Assembly (NCBI GenBank): GCA_015956445.1
Contig: WIUZ02000004.1
Location: 186,001-250,000, forward strand
Source of the DNA: Thelephora terrestris
Lineage: Eukaryota; Basidiomycota; Agaricomycetes; Thelephorales; Thelephoraceae
DNA length: 64,000 bases
Direction: 5' to 3'
In this document: positions 1 to 10,193 of the stretch, piece after piece
How positions within the stretch are numbered: position 1 is the first letter of the stretch
Layout of the letters: each line of letters opens with the position of its first letter
Translations under genes and position numbers: made by a program
Notes under the pieces: model-generated
Seen by the model: only the letters and a program-made list of their open reading frames with translations
What the model was told of the DNA's origin: nothing
The model's database searches: none

Positions 1-639
1 ATTGGATAAGGAATACAGATCACCACGAGTGCTGCACTTGTGGATACTATGTGGGAATATGTGGCTGGGAGGATTGGCGCTTTAGACACAGCATTGTGTG
101 ATCGAGAAGACCACGTTCCCCAAGTACACTGGATCCGGGCTTCAAGTTGTGCTGTTCGGGCTTCTCCTGCTGCCGGAATGTCGTTTACCGGAAAACGAGC
201 CTTTTGTTCGATTCAGTTGGCTGTGCAGATATTGAGGCTTCCCTATCTAAATTTCCACAACGGACGTGCGGTTGTTTGGAAACCAGTTAACGGGAATACT
301 AGTATTAGTCTGCTATTCACCACCAATGACACGCCTCCAGTCACTGCGGCGTTATAACTCTTGGGTTCTCATATTTATACCTCGCGTCGGTGCTGGCAGG
401 TTCTGCACACAGATGCAACGGTCCTTCGAACGCACCCACTCTCTGATGCTCGTCTTCAAATTTGGGGACCACGATACCTCACAAGCGTCCAGGACGAAAG
501 ACGACTTGGAAAGGTTGACTTCTTTGGGCACCATGGTATCTTGCATCGTATACGGTTCGTCCCGATAGGCTTATGAGCCAACACCAGCATTAACTCCCAC
601 AGATGCTCAGGCGCGCACGCCGCAGTTTACTTCGTCGCG
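1..639. other. left edge, no resolved gene
   Basis: No reading frame here looks like a real protein; frames on both strands are short and of odd composition. The missing first exons of the 7-TM gene that follows should lie here, because its frame stays open upstream to about position 607, where a CTCAG acceptor is seen. I could not find a matching hydrophobic exon. Confidence 0.5.
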
Positions 640-1895
640 ATGAAGTACCTGTTCCACGCATCGTCGCTTCTAACTCCTCAAAATCGGCTATGGTTGATCA
701 TCTCAACCCTCTTGCTCATGAACGCGACCGCAAACCTAGCGCTCCAGGTTCGTTGGAGTTGGAACGTGGAGCGAATAATTGAAGGCCCCGATTCCGCTCT
801 GAGCATCGCGCGCGTCATACTGTCAGGCTAGCGTTCAACCCCTGTACGCTCTTTGAGAGTACTAACTTTAACTATAGATTCATGACCATGAACTGGATTT
901 CCGATTCCATTCTCGTGAGTGCCCCCTATGTCGATACTGATACGCAAATCTAAACTGTTCTAGCTCTTCAGGTTCTACGCGATCACAGGTCGCAAGCTCA
1001 ACAGGATGATCATCCCGGCTGCGATGATCATATCCTCAATCGGTACATCTCGCGATCCACAGCTTCCCCCTACCTTGTCTCACATCTCTAACATAGCCGT
1101 ATCCTCTACCTACATTCAGGAGATCGCTGCAGCATATACGAATTCGTGGTCAGACTCTCCCAATGTCCCAATAATCGTCTACCTCTCCATATCGTGCGGG
1201 ATCAATGTTTACCTGACGACCCACATCGTGTGCCACATGGTGCGATTTGCTCCAAGAATCAGTACGAGTCGAGCCCTGTGTCACCGGATCGCCTCGCTAT
1301 TTGTCCAAAGCACCCTTTTGTATCTGGTCCCCACGTTCGTCTTCATTGCCCTCTCTGCGCGACGTAACCTGGGTCAGAACCTGCTCTTCCCGATCCTGTG
1401 TCAACTCCAGGTGAGTTTCGTCTCGGATACCCGCGTCCGACTTATGTGAAGGCCCGAGTTGATTTCCTGTTGGATCATCCATAGCCGCTTTCCCCACTGC
1501 TCGTCATAATGCGGGTAGCGCAGAACCGGGTTTTGAACAAGGAGGGCGCGGTGGTCACGGCGGACGATATTCTTTCCTCTTCTGCTCCCCACAGGCCCCG
1601 TCTCTCGCTAAAATTAAACTTCAGACCTATCGACACCTTGGATCTCGAGGAAGGAGAAAAAGAGCCAGAGACACCAATGGCGCCAACGACGCCCAAGCTA
1701 CCGGTACGACTACCCTTTGTGAAAGTCAAGTCAGGTCCCCCTTCTGCCATCGAAATGCTCGACTCGGAGCAGATAGACGGACTCTGGAAGTCCCAAGACT
1801 CGAGACGAGTGCCGTGGTTGACTTCTCCATCTTCTTCGACCTCAAGTTACCTTCCGACTTACTCGTCTGCCCGAGAAGACCTGGTGGTTGATTAA
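640..1895 (+). CDS. 7-TM membrane protein of a basidiomycete family (N-terminus unresolved)
   Basis: An integral membrane protein of unknown function, from the serpentine family that is widespread in Agaricomycetes. Splicing introns near 818-878, 914-963, 1042-1104 and 1411-1484 joins hydrophobic segments such as LWLIISTLLLMNA, VPIIVYLSISCGINVYL and LYLVPTFVFIAL. The exon join ILCQLQ to PLSPLLVIMRVAQN matches the same point in the minus-strand 7-TM gene at 13189-14489 (AETQ, then VIAPFLIILRVANQ), so the two are paralogues. A hydrophilic C-terminal tail of about 120 residues with Pro/Ser clusters follows, as expected for a cytosolic tail. The first one or two TM segments are missing from this model. 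In-frame sequence continues upstream of the ATG (AHAAVYFVAMKYLF), so 640 is probably internal. Receptor-like roles are sometimes guessed for the family; nothing here proves one. Confidence 0.65.
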
Positions 1896-2437
1896 CCACA
1901 CCCACGCGATCCTCCGGGGGAGGCAAACACACCGAATGGCCACGGCCACACCATACCCTAGCGACACATCCCATCCACAACGACCTCGCAAACTTCTTGT
2001 AACTTAGTACCCCCAACGCTTCTGTTTTGCATTGTATCAGGCATTAAACACCCCAATCTCAGCCTCGTAATCATAATACTGTATCTACACCGTGTATTCT
2101 CTAGAATTCGTTCCCATGCCCCCGAAAGAGAACGAAAGATTTAGGTCGATCTTCATCATTATGCCAGCGTGAGTGTGTAATGTGCGGTAGTACCGGGGAG
2201 ATGGCAATGGATATGGTAGTTAAGTAAAGAAAGAGAAATGGATGTCCGTGAGATACCGATGTTCATTTTCACAACGACAGCAACGAAACTGAATTCGTGA
2301 AGTCTTAGCACATCTCGAAAGAAAGCGTCCGGTGAGCGAAAGAAGATGCGCGGCATAAGAATTATCCCAATCAGAGGAATGTGCGAGAAGGGAGAGTGCA
2401 AGGCCAAAAGGGTGTGTCCTCGGGAAACACGAGGCAA
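1896..2437. other. convergent intergenic stretch
   Basis: The two flanking genes converge here, so this should hold both 3' untranslated regions. The sequence is AT-richer in the middle (about 2030-2110). I see no gene or repeat. Confidence 0.5.
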
Positions 2438-3139
2438 TTACTCTCTATTCCGAATCATCGCCGAACGGAGGAAGACAAAACCGGAGAGGAACATGCACAA
2501 CAGAGTTGCCATCACCGTAACAAAAGTTCCGCTGAGCGGAGCAGAATGAGGCCCACCGCTGCAAGCGCCACATTGCCAACCTAGAAAAAAAACTTGAGCT
2601 CATACATCCCATGGGGTCTCAGGGCGTTACTAACCGCTTGCCAGAGGGGTATACGGTTGAGGAGTATACAGGGCAAATGTCAACGCTGTGTTCGGATTGA
2701 ACACTCCTCCCTGCCTGACCGCACCGGGTCCTCGCTCGTCCCAAATCGCGAGTGTGTATATCGCTTGCGGGAGTTGAAGTTCTGGGTGCGCTTGGTTGTA
2801 TGCGTACGGGTCCCAAACCACTGACGTTGAATCTCCGGGAATAACGCCATCCGTCGGACCAACCGGATATGTGTAGCCATTTTGGCAGAGTGCCGAGACC
2901 GTCAAGGATTGGGGAGTAACGTAGAGATACGTGAAGTTCCAAGCGAAGGTGACTTGGTCATCTGGTGAAATCTTGAAGTACGATGTCGCTGTCTGTGCTG
3001 GCTTCGTGATCGTCAAACCACCAGCCGCCGCTGTTTGGGGGATACTTTGAAGAATTACTCAGTTAAAACCTCGACGTAGATGTTGCTTCATATTGGCTAA
3101 CCTGACGGTTGACGAAGCCCGGCTCGTCGGGGTGGCCAT
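2438..3139 (-). CDS. DUF7137-type membrane-anchored protein
   Basis: The spliced product is about 191 residues in three exons. The core motifs are those I know from fungal DUF7137 proteins: SIPQTAAAGGLTI, then SYFKISPDDQVTFAWNFTYLYV, PVGPTDGVIPG, WDPYAYNQ, IWDERGPG and FALYTPQPYTPLASG. A final exon reads WQCGACSGG followed by a single hydrophobic helix, FVTVMATLLCMFLSGFVFL, and a short RNRE tail. That exon is reached by an intron at about 2574-2625 and is needed to recover the usual Cys pair and C-terminal anchor. Family members normally begin with a signal peptide and a Ser/Thr-rich stretch. Here the first ATG gives only MATPTSRASSTVS, and the upstream 200 bases before the CSN3 stop contain no leader I can splice on. 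The N-terminus may be shortened or missed. The biochemical role of the family is unknown. Confidence 0.75.
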
Positions 3140-3338
3140 GGTGAGCTTGAAGAGGGAAGGCAACAGTACCGGTTGAGCGAAGTCTGAGCGAGTACTATGT
3201 CACGGTGTGACGACCATCTTGCCCTCGATCATGCCGCACCGCTTCAACCCCTAATCGAAATCTCCCCGAAGGGGGTTCGGTCTATGCGTAGAACAAGCTT
3301 AAAAAACTATAATGCCACAGAACAACAGAGAGCAGCTG

Positions 3339-5049
3339 CTACGCTTCTTCCATCCAGGCTCCAACGTTGCCCCCGGCGTAGATCTCTTCCTCAGGTGGCC
3401 CACCCCATTCATCCTTGTTCTTGGTAGCCTGGATCAAACGATCAAAACTCGAAATTCAAGAGACGGACAACGAGTCCTACCTTCGACAAGAATTCCTTGC
3501 TCTTTCCAACCTCTCTATTCAGCGCGAAAAAGAGTGCAGCTTGGTCTTGCGCGTCTGCCAGTACCTGATCAATCTCTATCTTCGAGAATTGTACTGGTGG
3601 ATCCGAGAATGTCACCGTATCGTCTGCTGATATGGTGGCGCAAATCTCGTCTTGTTCAATCTTCGCCGGAAGTCAGTTTATGGTATTGGAAGAAACTGAG
3701 GTTTCAAGCCTCACCATCTTCAAAACGAGAGCTCGGACCTCCCCGAGGTCGGAGATTCGTACGTTCTTGCCGATCTCGGTCAAACTGAGAGTTAAGTATG
3801 TCGATGTGAGTTTTTGGATCAACCTCCGCGGTGCGCGTTCCAGTGCTTGGTTGATGAGACCAGTATTGCCGTCCTACAGAATCGTCAGCGATAGCCGGGG
3901 GCCCGCCGTCGAGGGCTCACACTGCCAAAGAGCCCGGCATCTGACTCGGATATTTTCTTCAACGTCGCAATCTGCTGTGGATATGCCTTCGCGAACGACC
4001 CGTATGGTGATGTCTTCAACAATCGGACTAAAGAATTATTGGTGTATTTTGGAACGGCCGTAGTCTATTATCAAGCCTGTCAGCACTTGTCCGGAGACAA
4101 AGATTGACAAACTCACTGTGCCTCGAGATATCAGTTGCACTAGTGTTAGTTTCTTGTATGCCTCAAGTTGGATGGCAGCAGGGACCTGGGCAGGGCTGCT
4201 AACGCAGATCTCAAAAAACTCTTCCGCCTCCTCCCACTTCTTGAGTGCGGCGAGCGCTATCCCTCCAGCATAGTGATACACCAGATTATCTTGGTAGTGA
4301 AGATCGCTCAGTGAGTTGTCGATCTCCGTGATAGGGGCCTGGAGTATAGAGAAGGCCACACTGAAGTGTCCTGTGGCGACGCATCCCTGGAAAGTTTTGA
4401 GTTATTTACACGTCGATGGAGTCGTATTGAAGAAGCCTACTGCAATGAAAATAGGATGGATAGGGGTCAGGTGCGATGGACTTGGTGGGAAGCGGGAGAC
4501 GAGGTAGAGGAGACACAGCAGCGGTTGCTTGGGCTTGGCACACAATCGTTAAGCAGAAGATAACACGGTGAACTAGGGAGTGACGCACAGAATCAGTACT
4601 TTCCGCAATATCTTGCAGATTGCGGGCCAGATATACGACTGAACCCGGTCATATCAATTATTGTTTGAAAAGAGTATCGGACTAGATTACCGTGTTCACT
4701 CGCTGCTATCGCTTGCGGCACATCGAAGTGTTGGCAAAAACTTTCAAGATACGCTAGTGCTGGGAGATTGTTCTTTGTTCGAAACCTCGCTGATCTGGGC
4801 ATGTGGGTTGTCAGTGCCTCAGGATCGCGGAGCGGTATGTTGTCGGGCGCACAAGATATATAAAATTCCTACTGTATGCTGTGCGATATCAAGTACAGTG
4901 AGGGGATCATGGCCGTTTGCCAGTGGACCGGCGAGGATGGTGTCCCTCACATCGTTCGGCGCGAAGGTTCGCAGCGAGTGACTGAGCTGTGAATAATTAT
5001 TTGCGTTGGTTATCTCCACGACGACGGCATCCAAGGGCGGAGCAGTCAT
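3339..5049 (-). CDS. CSN3: COP9 signalosome complex subunit 3
   Basis: A PCI-domain subunit of the COP9 signalosome, the complex that removes NEDD8/Rub1 from cullin-RING ubiquitin ligases in cytosol and nucleus. The start MTAPPLDAVVVEITNANN is followed by IAQHTVGILYILSARFRT across the first intron. The strongest matches to animal CSN3 are HYAGGIALAALKKWEEAEEF, QLEAYKKLTLVQLISRGT with AVPKYT, the RRLIQKLTSTYLTLSL winged-helix/PCI segment, and IEQDEICATIS, matching the usual IEDGEIFASI. At least six introns are needed; one, at about 4395-4447, joins HPIFIA to GCVATGHFSVAFSIL. The product ends GGNVGAWMEEA. The start codon lies 234 bases from that of the divergent zinc-finger gene, so the two share a promoter. 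Length of roughly 430 residues is normal. Confidence 0.9.
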
Positions 5050-5283
5050 GACTCTCGATGGTTGGTTTTGACGATGTCGGTGCCGATGAGGACGAGGTGA
5101 AGTGTCGGGCGTCGGGAGACTAGATCACGGATCAAAAAGTCCGGGTGTCACTCTGACTCTGATCAGGGATTTATCAACCAGCATGATCCTGTGCTTATTC
5201 ACCCACTTCTGTCCGAAACGACCAGGACGTCGGCGACCGCAACTACACTACTTACCGCCAACTCTGTGACGCCCTCGCATTGT
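5050..5283. promoter_or_regulatory. shared promoter between CSN3 and the NF-X1-type gene
   Basis: The start codons of the two divergent genes are 234 bases apart, so this short stretch must carry both promoters and both 5' leaders. I see no clear TATA box. The NF-X1 frame stays open upstream of its ATG to about 5191 without another ATG. Confidence 0.6.
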
Positions 5284-8200
5284 ATGGAAGAGCCGGATAC
5301 CGCCCTCACTCCCCACAAGAACGTATCTTCTAGCGATAAATTTAGCAAGGAACCTAAATCTTCCGGGAACCCCAAGCATCTCGATTCTCCGAGAAGTGAC
5401 CCGAAGCCTTCGAAGGGCAAACCAAATCCTGGCAATCGGCCGAAGTCGGACACCGTTGAAGGTCGAACTACTCCCTCCACCCCTCGATCTGTTACCCCGG
5501 ACGGTAAAGGCAACGACTCTGCGGCTACACAACAAAAACGGAAAAGCAAGTCAAAGCTCAAGCCAAGCGGCACTCCGGATACCAAGGAGTCCGGACGTAG
5601 TTCCGCAGACAAAAAACCTCCAACCAAATCAGACGTTCGACGGCGACGAGGTCAGGAAAAGCCCCATGACGGTACCACCGATGCTAGCGACCCGAGGCCG
5701 CCTCGCCGAAAGGAAGAATCTGAGCCGCGTAGTGGGAACCCCGGGGCTGAATCTGAGAATATCCATGACTCCGCCGATGCTGGTCATTCACCTTTGGAAC
5801 TTGGCCCTCCTCGAAGGAGAAGGCGGGGCAATTTCGACGGTAAACTGACTGCAGGGGATTCTGGGCCCCTCAAAGAGACGCGCCACGTCAACCCAGATCG
5901 CGAAAAGTATTGGGTCGACTATACCATGGACGATCTTACTTCAAAGCTCATCCGCGACCTCCGTACTTCCCCCTACCTCGACTGCGTTGTATGTTACAAC
6001 CCCATCCGACCCCTGCAACCCACTTGGTCGTGTTCCCCCTGTTCTCCGGCTGTACTTGCGGAGGGCGCTCAAGAGGCGGAGTATTGCTGGGTGACTTTAC
6101 ACCTCAAATGTGTTCGTTCTTGGGCTTCGAAGGGTATTACAGACACCCGGAAAGCGTACGAGGCTCGTAGTGAGAATAAACCAGGCGAATGGTTGTGTAT
6201 CGGTTGTCGCGCAAAGCGAACGATTGAACCATCCTCCTACAGGTCGAGTTCTTCGCCCGTCCACTCCTGTTCGTTACTGAAGTACGATCATTTATTAGGT
6301 GTTTCTGCGGAACGGACGTCGATCCTAGACCTCCCAGGCTAGCAACGCCTCACTCTTGCGGTAACATTTGCACGAGAACGAGATCATGTGGCCATTCTTG
6401 CCCTATGTTCTGTCATCCTGGGCCCTGCCCTCCCTGCCAAGTGACGAGGCAGGTGTCGTGTCACTGTGGTGGCAAAGTACTCTCCTATAAGTGCTCAGTG
6501 ATCTCTTCCCTGGACCCCTCTGCCGCAGAGAAAATTTCTTGCGGAAACGTCTGTGATAAGGAGCTCCCCTGCGGTAAACATTCATGTATGACTGTTTGTC
6601 ACCCTGGGCCCTGCAAACCCTGTGGCGAAAGGGAAATCGCGAAGTGTTATTGTGGACAGGTGGAAACGCACATTGCCTGTGGTGCCGGGGAGTCCAAGTC
6701 GTGTGGTGTAGAAGGTGAAGAACCGTGGATTGGTCGTTTTAGATGTGATAAAACCTGTGAAAGGTGATCACTACCTACTTCTGCGCATCACTACTCAATA
6801 TTGATGACTTCTTAGGTTTTTCGACTGTGGCGTACACAAATGTTCTAAACCGTGTCACGTACCTGACTTGAAGACTACCCCCTGCCCACGATCGCCTTCC
6901 ATCGCCACTCATTGTCCGTGTGGGAAACACGAAATATCCCCATCCGAGGGCTCGTTTTTCCCTCCAGGCAGCAATCTCACACGAGCAACATGCAAAGATC
7001 CGATACCCACTTGCACATCGCTCTGCTTGAGGCAGCTTGACAGCTGTCCGCATAGTTGTTCCTCACCATGTCACACTGGGCCTTGTCCTCAATGCCAGAT
7101 AAAGGTAGTCCGCCCTTGTCGATGCGGGTCCACGACACACGATGTAGAATGCTACAAGGACCAGAGCGGGACATACACGGAGATCCTCTGTGATCGGCAA
7201 TGTCTCGCGTTGCGTAACTGTGGTAGACACCGGTGCAACCGGGTCTGTTGTCCGCTCGCATCCTTTGCGGGGGTCAAAGGGAAGGGAAAGAAAAAGATGG
7301 AGGAGGAACCACCGGACGAACACGGGTGGCATGTTTGCGACCTAGTATGCAAGAAGCCGCTTCCATGTGGAAATCATACATGCGAAGAGCGAGACCACAA
7401 ACCTCCCTGTCCACCATGCCTGAGAAGTTCTTTCGAAGAGGTGATGTTTTCCTGCCGTTCCTAGCATGACTCCCATGTTAACCAGAGTATCTAGATGTGT
7501 TGCCACTGCACCCGGACGGTTTTGGAACCTCCAATACAGTGTGGAACAAAGATATTTTGCAGTTACCCCTGCGATCGTCCCCCACCACCATGTGGGCACA
7601 GGAAACATCCACACCTGTGTCACGAAGACCCAACCCCTTGCCCTCCTTGTTCATTTTTGACGGGGAAGCCTTGTGCTTGTGGTAAAAACACGGTGGAGAA
7701 CGTGATTTGTTCACGGGAGAAGGTGTTTTGCGGTACGCCGTGCGGAAAGTCAGCCTCTCCTGTTCCTATACCTGGCGAAGATTTTCTGAGACCTTTTCCA
7801 GGCTTCTCAAGTGCGGTTTCCACCGATGCGATAGATTGTGTCACTCCGATGACTGTGGACCGTGTAAGAATCCCTGCGGAAAGCCACGCAAGTTGTGGTA
7901 AGTCGATTACTGTGTTTCTACTTGATCACCTCCTCACCTTAAAACTACAGCCACCCTGCTATCCACCCTTGTATGGATCTGTGCCACGCTCCAGGCTCAT
8001 GTCAGGAGACCGAACCTTGCACTACAACGGTGATCATCACTTGTTCATGCGGACGAATACGTCAGTCCGTGCAATGTGGTCGCAAGCTCTCCAATCTTTC
8101 TGGAGGCGAGGGCGGCAAGATCCTCACATGCACCAATGAGTGCGCGATCGCGAAGAGGAATGCGCGGTTAGCGGAGGCATTAGGTATCCAATCAGAAAGG

Positions 8201-8913
8201 AGCGGCAGGAACGAAGCGACGTATCGTGATGAACTGGTTACGTTCGCTCGAGCGAATTCCAAGTTTCTTCCCGTTGTGGAGAAGAGTTTCGCTGAGTGTG
8301 TATCTGCCCTCACCTTTACCTCTCTTCCCGTGTACGTCTTCTAATGGTCGCGGCGCTTAGGTTCGTTCAATCCGATAAGAAGGCCCTGGTGTTACCGAAG
8401 ATGCCTCCAGATAGGCGAAAGTTTGTTCAAGAGGTAGGCTCATCCCAAGGTCTTTCCCAACGGAATTAAGAATTTATGTGTTTCTAGTTAGCCATGGTGT
8501 ACAGGATGGATACCCAACTAGTCGACCCAGAACCACACAGAAGTGTTCAACTGATGCGGAGAATTGACACTCGGATTCCAGATCCCCTCCTCTCCGCAGT
8601 GACGGCACCGGCTCTGGGCAAGTTAACGGACCTCCGCGCCCGTCAAGCGGCATCGCCCGCTCCCAGTCCACCTAAGCCAGCGACCACTTCGAGCGGGTCT
8701 TCATGGGGCAGAGGTTGGTCAGCCGTTGTCACGAGGCAACCCCAGCCTGTTGCTTCAAATAGCTTGAACCCAATCACTCCCACGCCCCCGGTGCGACCCG
8801 TCACACCTGTATGGAGGGAGCAGACTGCATCTCCGAGGAAAGCTGAGGTTCCGGTTGACCCGGCCCAAAAGAATGATTTACATGTACCAGATGATTGGGA
8901 AGAGGACGCCTGA
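5284..8913 (+). CDS. FAP1: NF-X1/FAP1-type zinc-finger protein with R3H domain
   Basis: A homologue of human NFX1 and yeast FAP1, proteins with a RING-like finger, a run of NF-X1 zinc fingers and an R3H nucleic-acid-binding domain. FAP1 binds FKBP12 and links to rapamycin response; NFX1 acts in transcription and ubiquitylation. The first 240 or so residues are basic and Ser/Pro-rich, hence disordered. The RING/PHD finger runs from CVVCYNPIRPLQPTWSCSPC to GEWLCIGC. NF-X1 repeats follow, for example CGHSCPMFCHPGPCPPC, CGKHSCMTVCHPGPCKPC, CPHSCSSPCHTGPCPQC, CGNHTCEERDHKPPCPPC and CGFHRCDRLCHSDDCGPC. The R3H region is KKALVLPKMPPDRRKFVQE plus LAMVYRMDTQ, joined across an intron at about 8434-8487. 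Other introns include 6243-6298 and one near 6765-6814. The tail is Pro/Ser-rich and ends DDWEEDA. The ATG chosen is the first in frame. Confidence 0.92.
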
Positions 8914-9078
8914 TTGCGATATCGCCCTCTGCGGCTTGGTGGCAACGAAATATGGGAGACCTTTGACACACAAGGTACCAGGTACTAGTGTAGTACACGA
9001 ATAGATGGGTATCTCCTCGTTCCCTGCGTCGAACCGCCTTCAAGGACAGAAACGATCGATTACAATCACCCTTACGTC

Positions 9079-10053
9079 ATGACTCATAAGTTCAACACCA
9101 CTGTGGGTCCCACGCGAGATTCCGCCACTTTTCAGATCACGACCTCCATGAACGCGTGCGGCCAGGCGTCCAGAATGCCAGATTCCCCGACTCGCTACAT
9201 ACCAGGGTACTTCGCCTTGCCCTCTACAAAGTCCTCTCAGCCGATTGAATTACATTGGTTGCTGGATGGGGACACTAAACTCATTCGACTGCTTCCGTCC
9301 ACCTCGACTTTACGCGCAGAAAACCATCCATTGCACAAAACCGGAGGGGCCTCTACATCGAAAACCCCTCACAAATCCTCACATTTTCCATTCATCCACG
9401 ATAATAACGATGCCGACAATGTCAACCTTCCTCTCCTCCTTGTCGAGCACGCCGATCGCGCTGGGATCCGCCGACGCCAAAAGCGCGTCGAATCGGAGCT
9501 CTCGGAAGCTTTGAGGGGCGATATCGAGTGGGTTCGGTCGGGGGGAGTTCTCCGAGACAGCAACGGTCGACGAGATTTTTCGCGAACCCAAAGGATCCGA
9601 GAGCAAATAGACGAGCAGGAACGAGAGAGGGTGGCTGTGGCGGCGTGGGCGGAATACGAGGATCGGTGGCGTGGGAGTCTCTTGGTCAATGGCGGTCACC
9701 GCAAGAATCCCTCGCCGGACCCAATGGAAGACGAAACCCGAGCTAAGGGAATCGGGTTTAGGGATGTAGCTTGGCCTGTGGCTGAAACTCCCGAGGATCC
9801 TGAAGGATTGACGTTTGGTGCAGTCCGAGAGTTCGTTCTCGCCCCTCTGCGAGGGAAGGGTGTCACACCGTCAACGAAGAAAGACCGGATCCGTCAGCTC
9901 CTCTTGCGATACCACCCCGATAAGACCGGGTTCCTGCTCTCGCGAGCCAATGGGGAGGACAAGGATCGTGTCCGTGAAGGGATCAATAACGTATTCATGA
10001 GTTTGAAAGCTTTACAGGAGGATCCAGAACTTCAGCCCCCAGGTTCGAAATGA
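9079..10053 (+). CDS. uncharacterised protein with C-terminal NFKBIL1/J-like HPD module
   Basis: A single open exon of 324 residues. I do not recognise the N-terminal half. It contains a basic and acidic helical stretch (RIREQIDEQERERVAVAAW) and no membrane segment. The C-terminal 100 residues carry an HPD tripeptide at residues 279-281 inside IRQLLLRYHPDK, preceded by VAWPVAETPEDPEGLT and followed by VREGINNVFMSLKALQ. This order (WP, a VL.P helix, R.HPDK, then an ERE/DRV helix) is also found at the end of the coiled-coil protein at 47532-51424 and resembles the C-terminus of NF-kappa-B inhibitor-like protein 1. HPD is the Hsp70-stimulating motif of J domains, but a full J domain is not evident, so co-chaperone activity is only a guess. 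An upstream exon cannot be excluded. Confidence 0.7.
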   Translation: MTHKFNTTVGPTRDSATFQITTSMNACGQASRMPDSPTRYIPGYFALPSTKSSQPIELHWLLDGDTKLIRLLPSTSTLRAENHPLHKTGGASTSKTPHKSSHFPFIHDNNDADNVNLPLLLVEHADRAGIRRRQKRVESELSEALRGDIEWVRSGGVLRDSNGRRDFSRTQRIREQIDEQERERVAVAAWAEYEDRWRGSLLVNGGHRKNPSPDPMEDETRAKGIGFRDVAWPVAETPEDPEGLTFGAVREFVLAPLRGKGVTPSTKKDRIRQLLLRYHPDKTGFLLSRANGEDKDRVREGINNVFMSLKALQEDPELQPPGSK

Positions 10054-10193
10054 GGATACCAGAACGCCTTCATAATTCCTATTCGCTGTTCTAAAAGATC
10101 GCTTATATCTACCGCCTAATCCGTGTATCATACCACTTTCGTCGATCATAGTGTGTACTTTGCATCCAACAGATTCCCGTATTTTAGCTAATA

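Noticed and set aside
5199-5627. Minus-strand 142-codon frame opposite the start of the NF-X1-type gene.
   Set aside because: It is antisense to the disordered basic N-terminus of that gene and has no features of its own.
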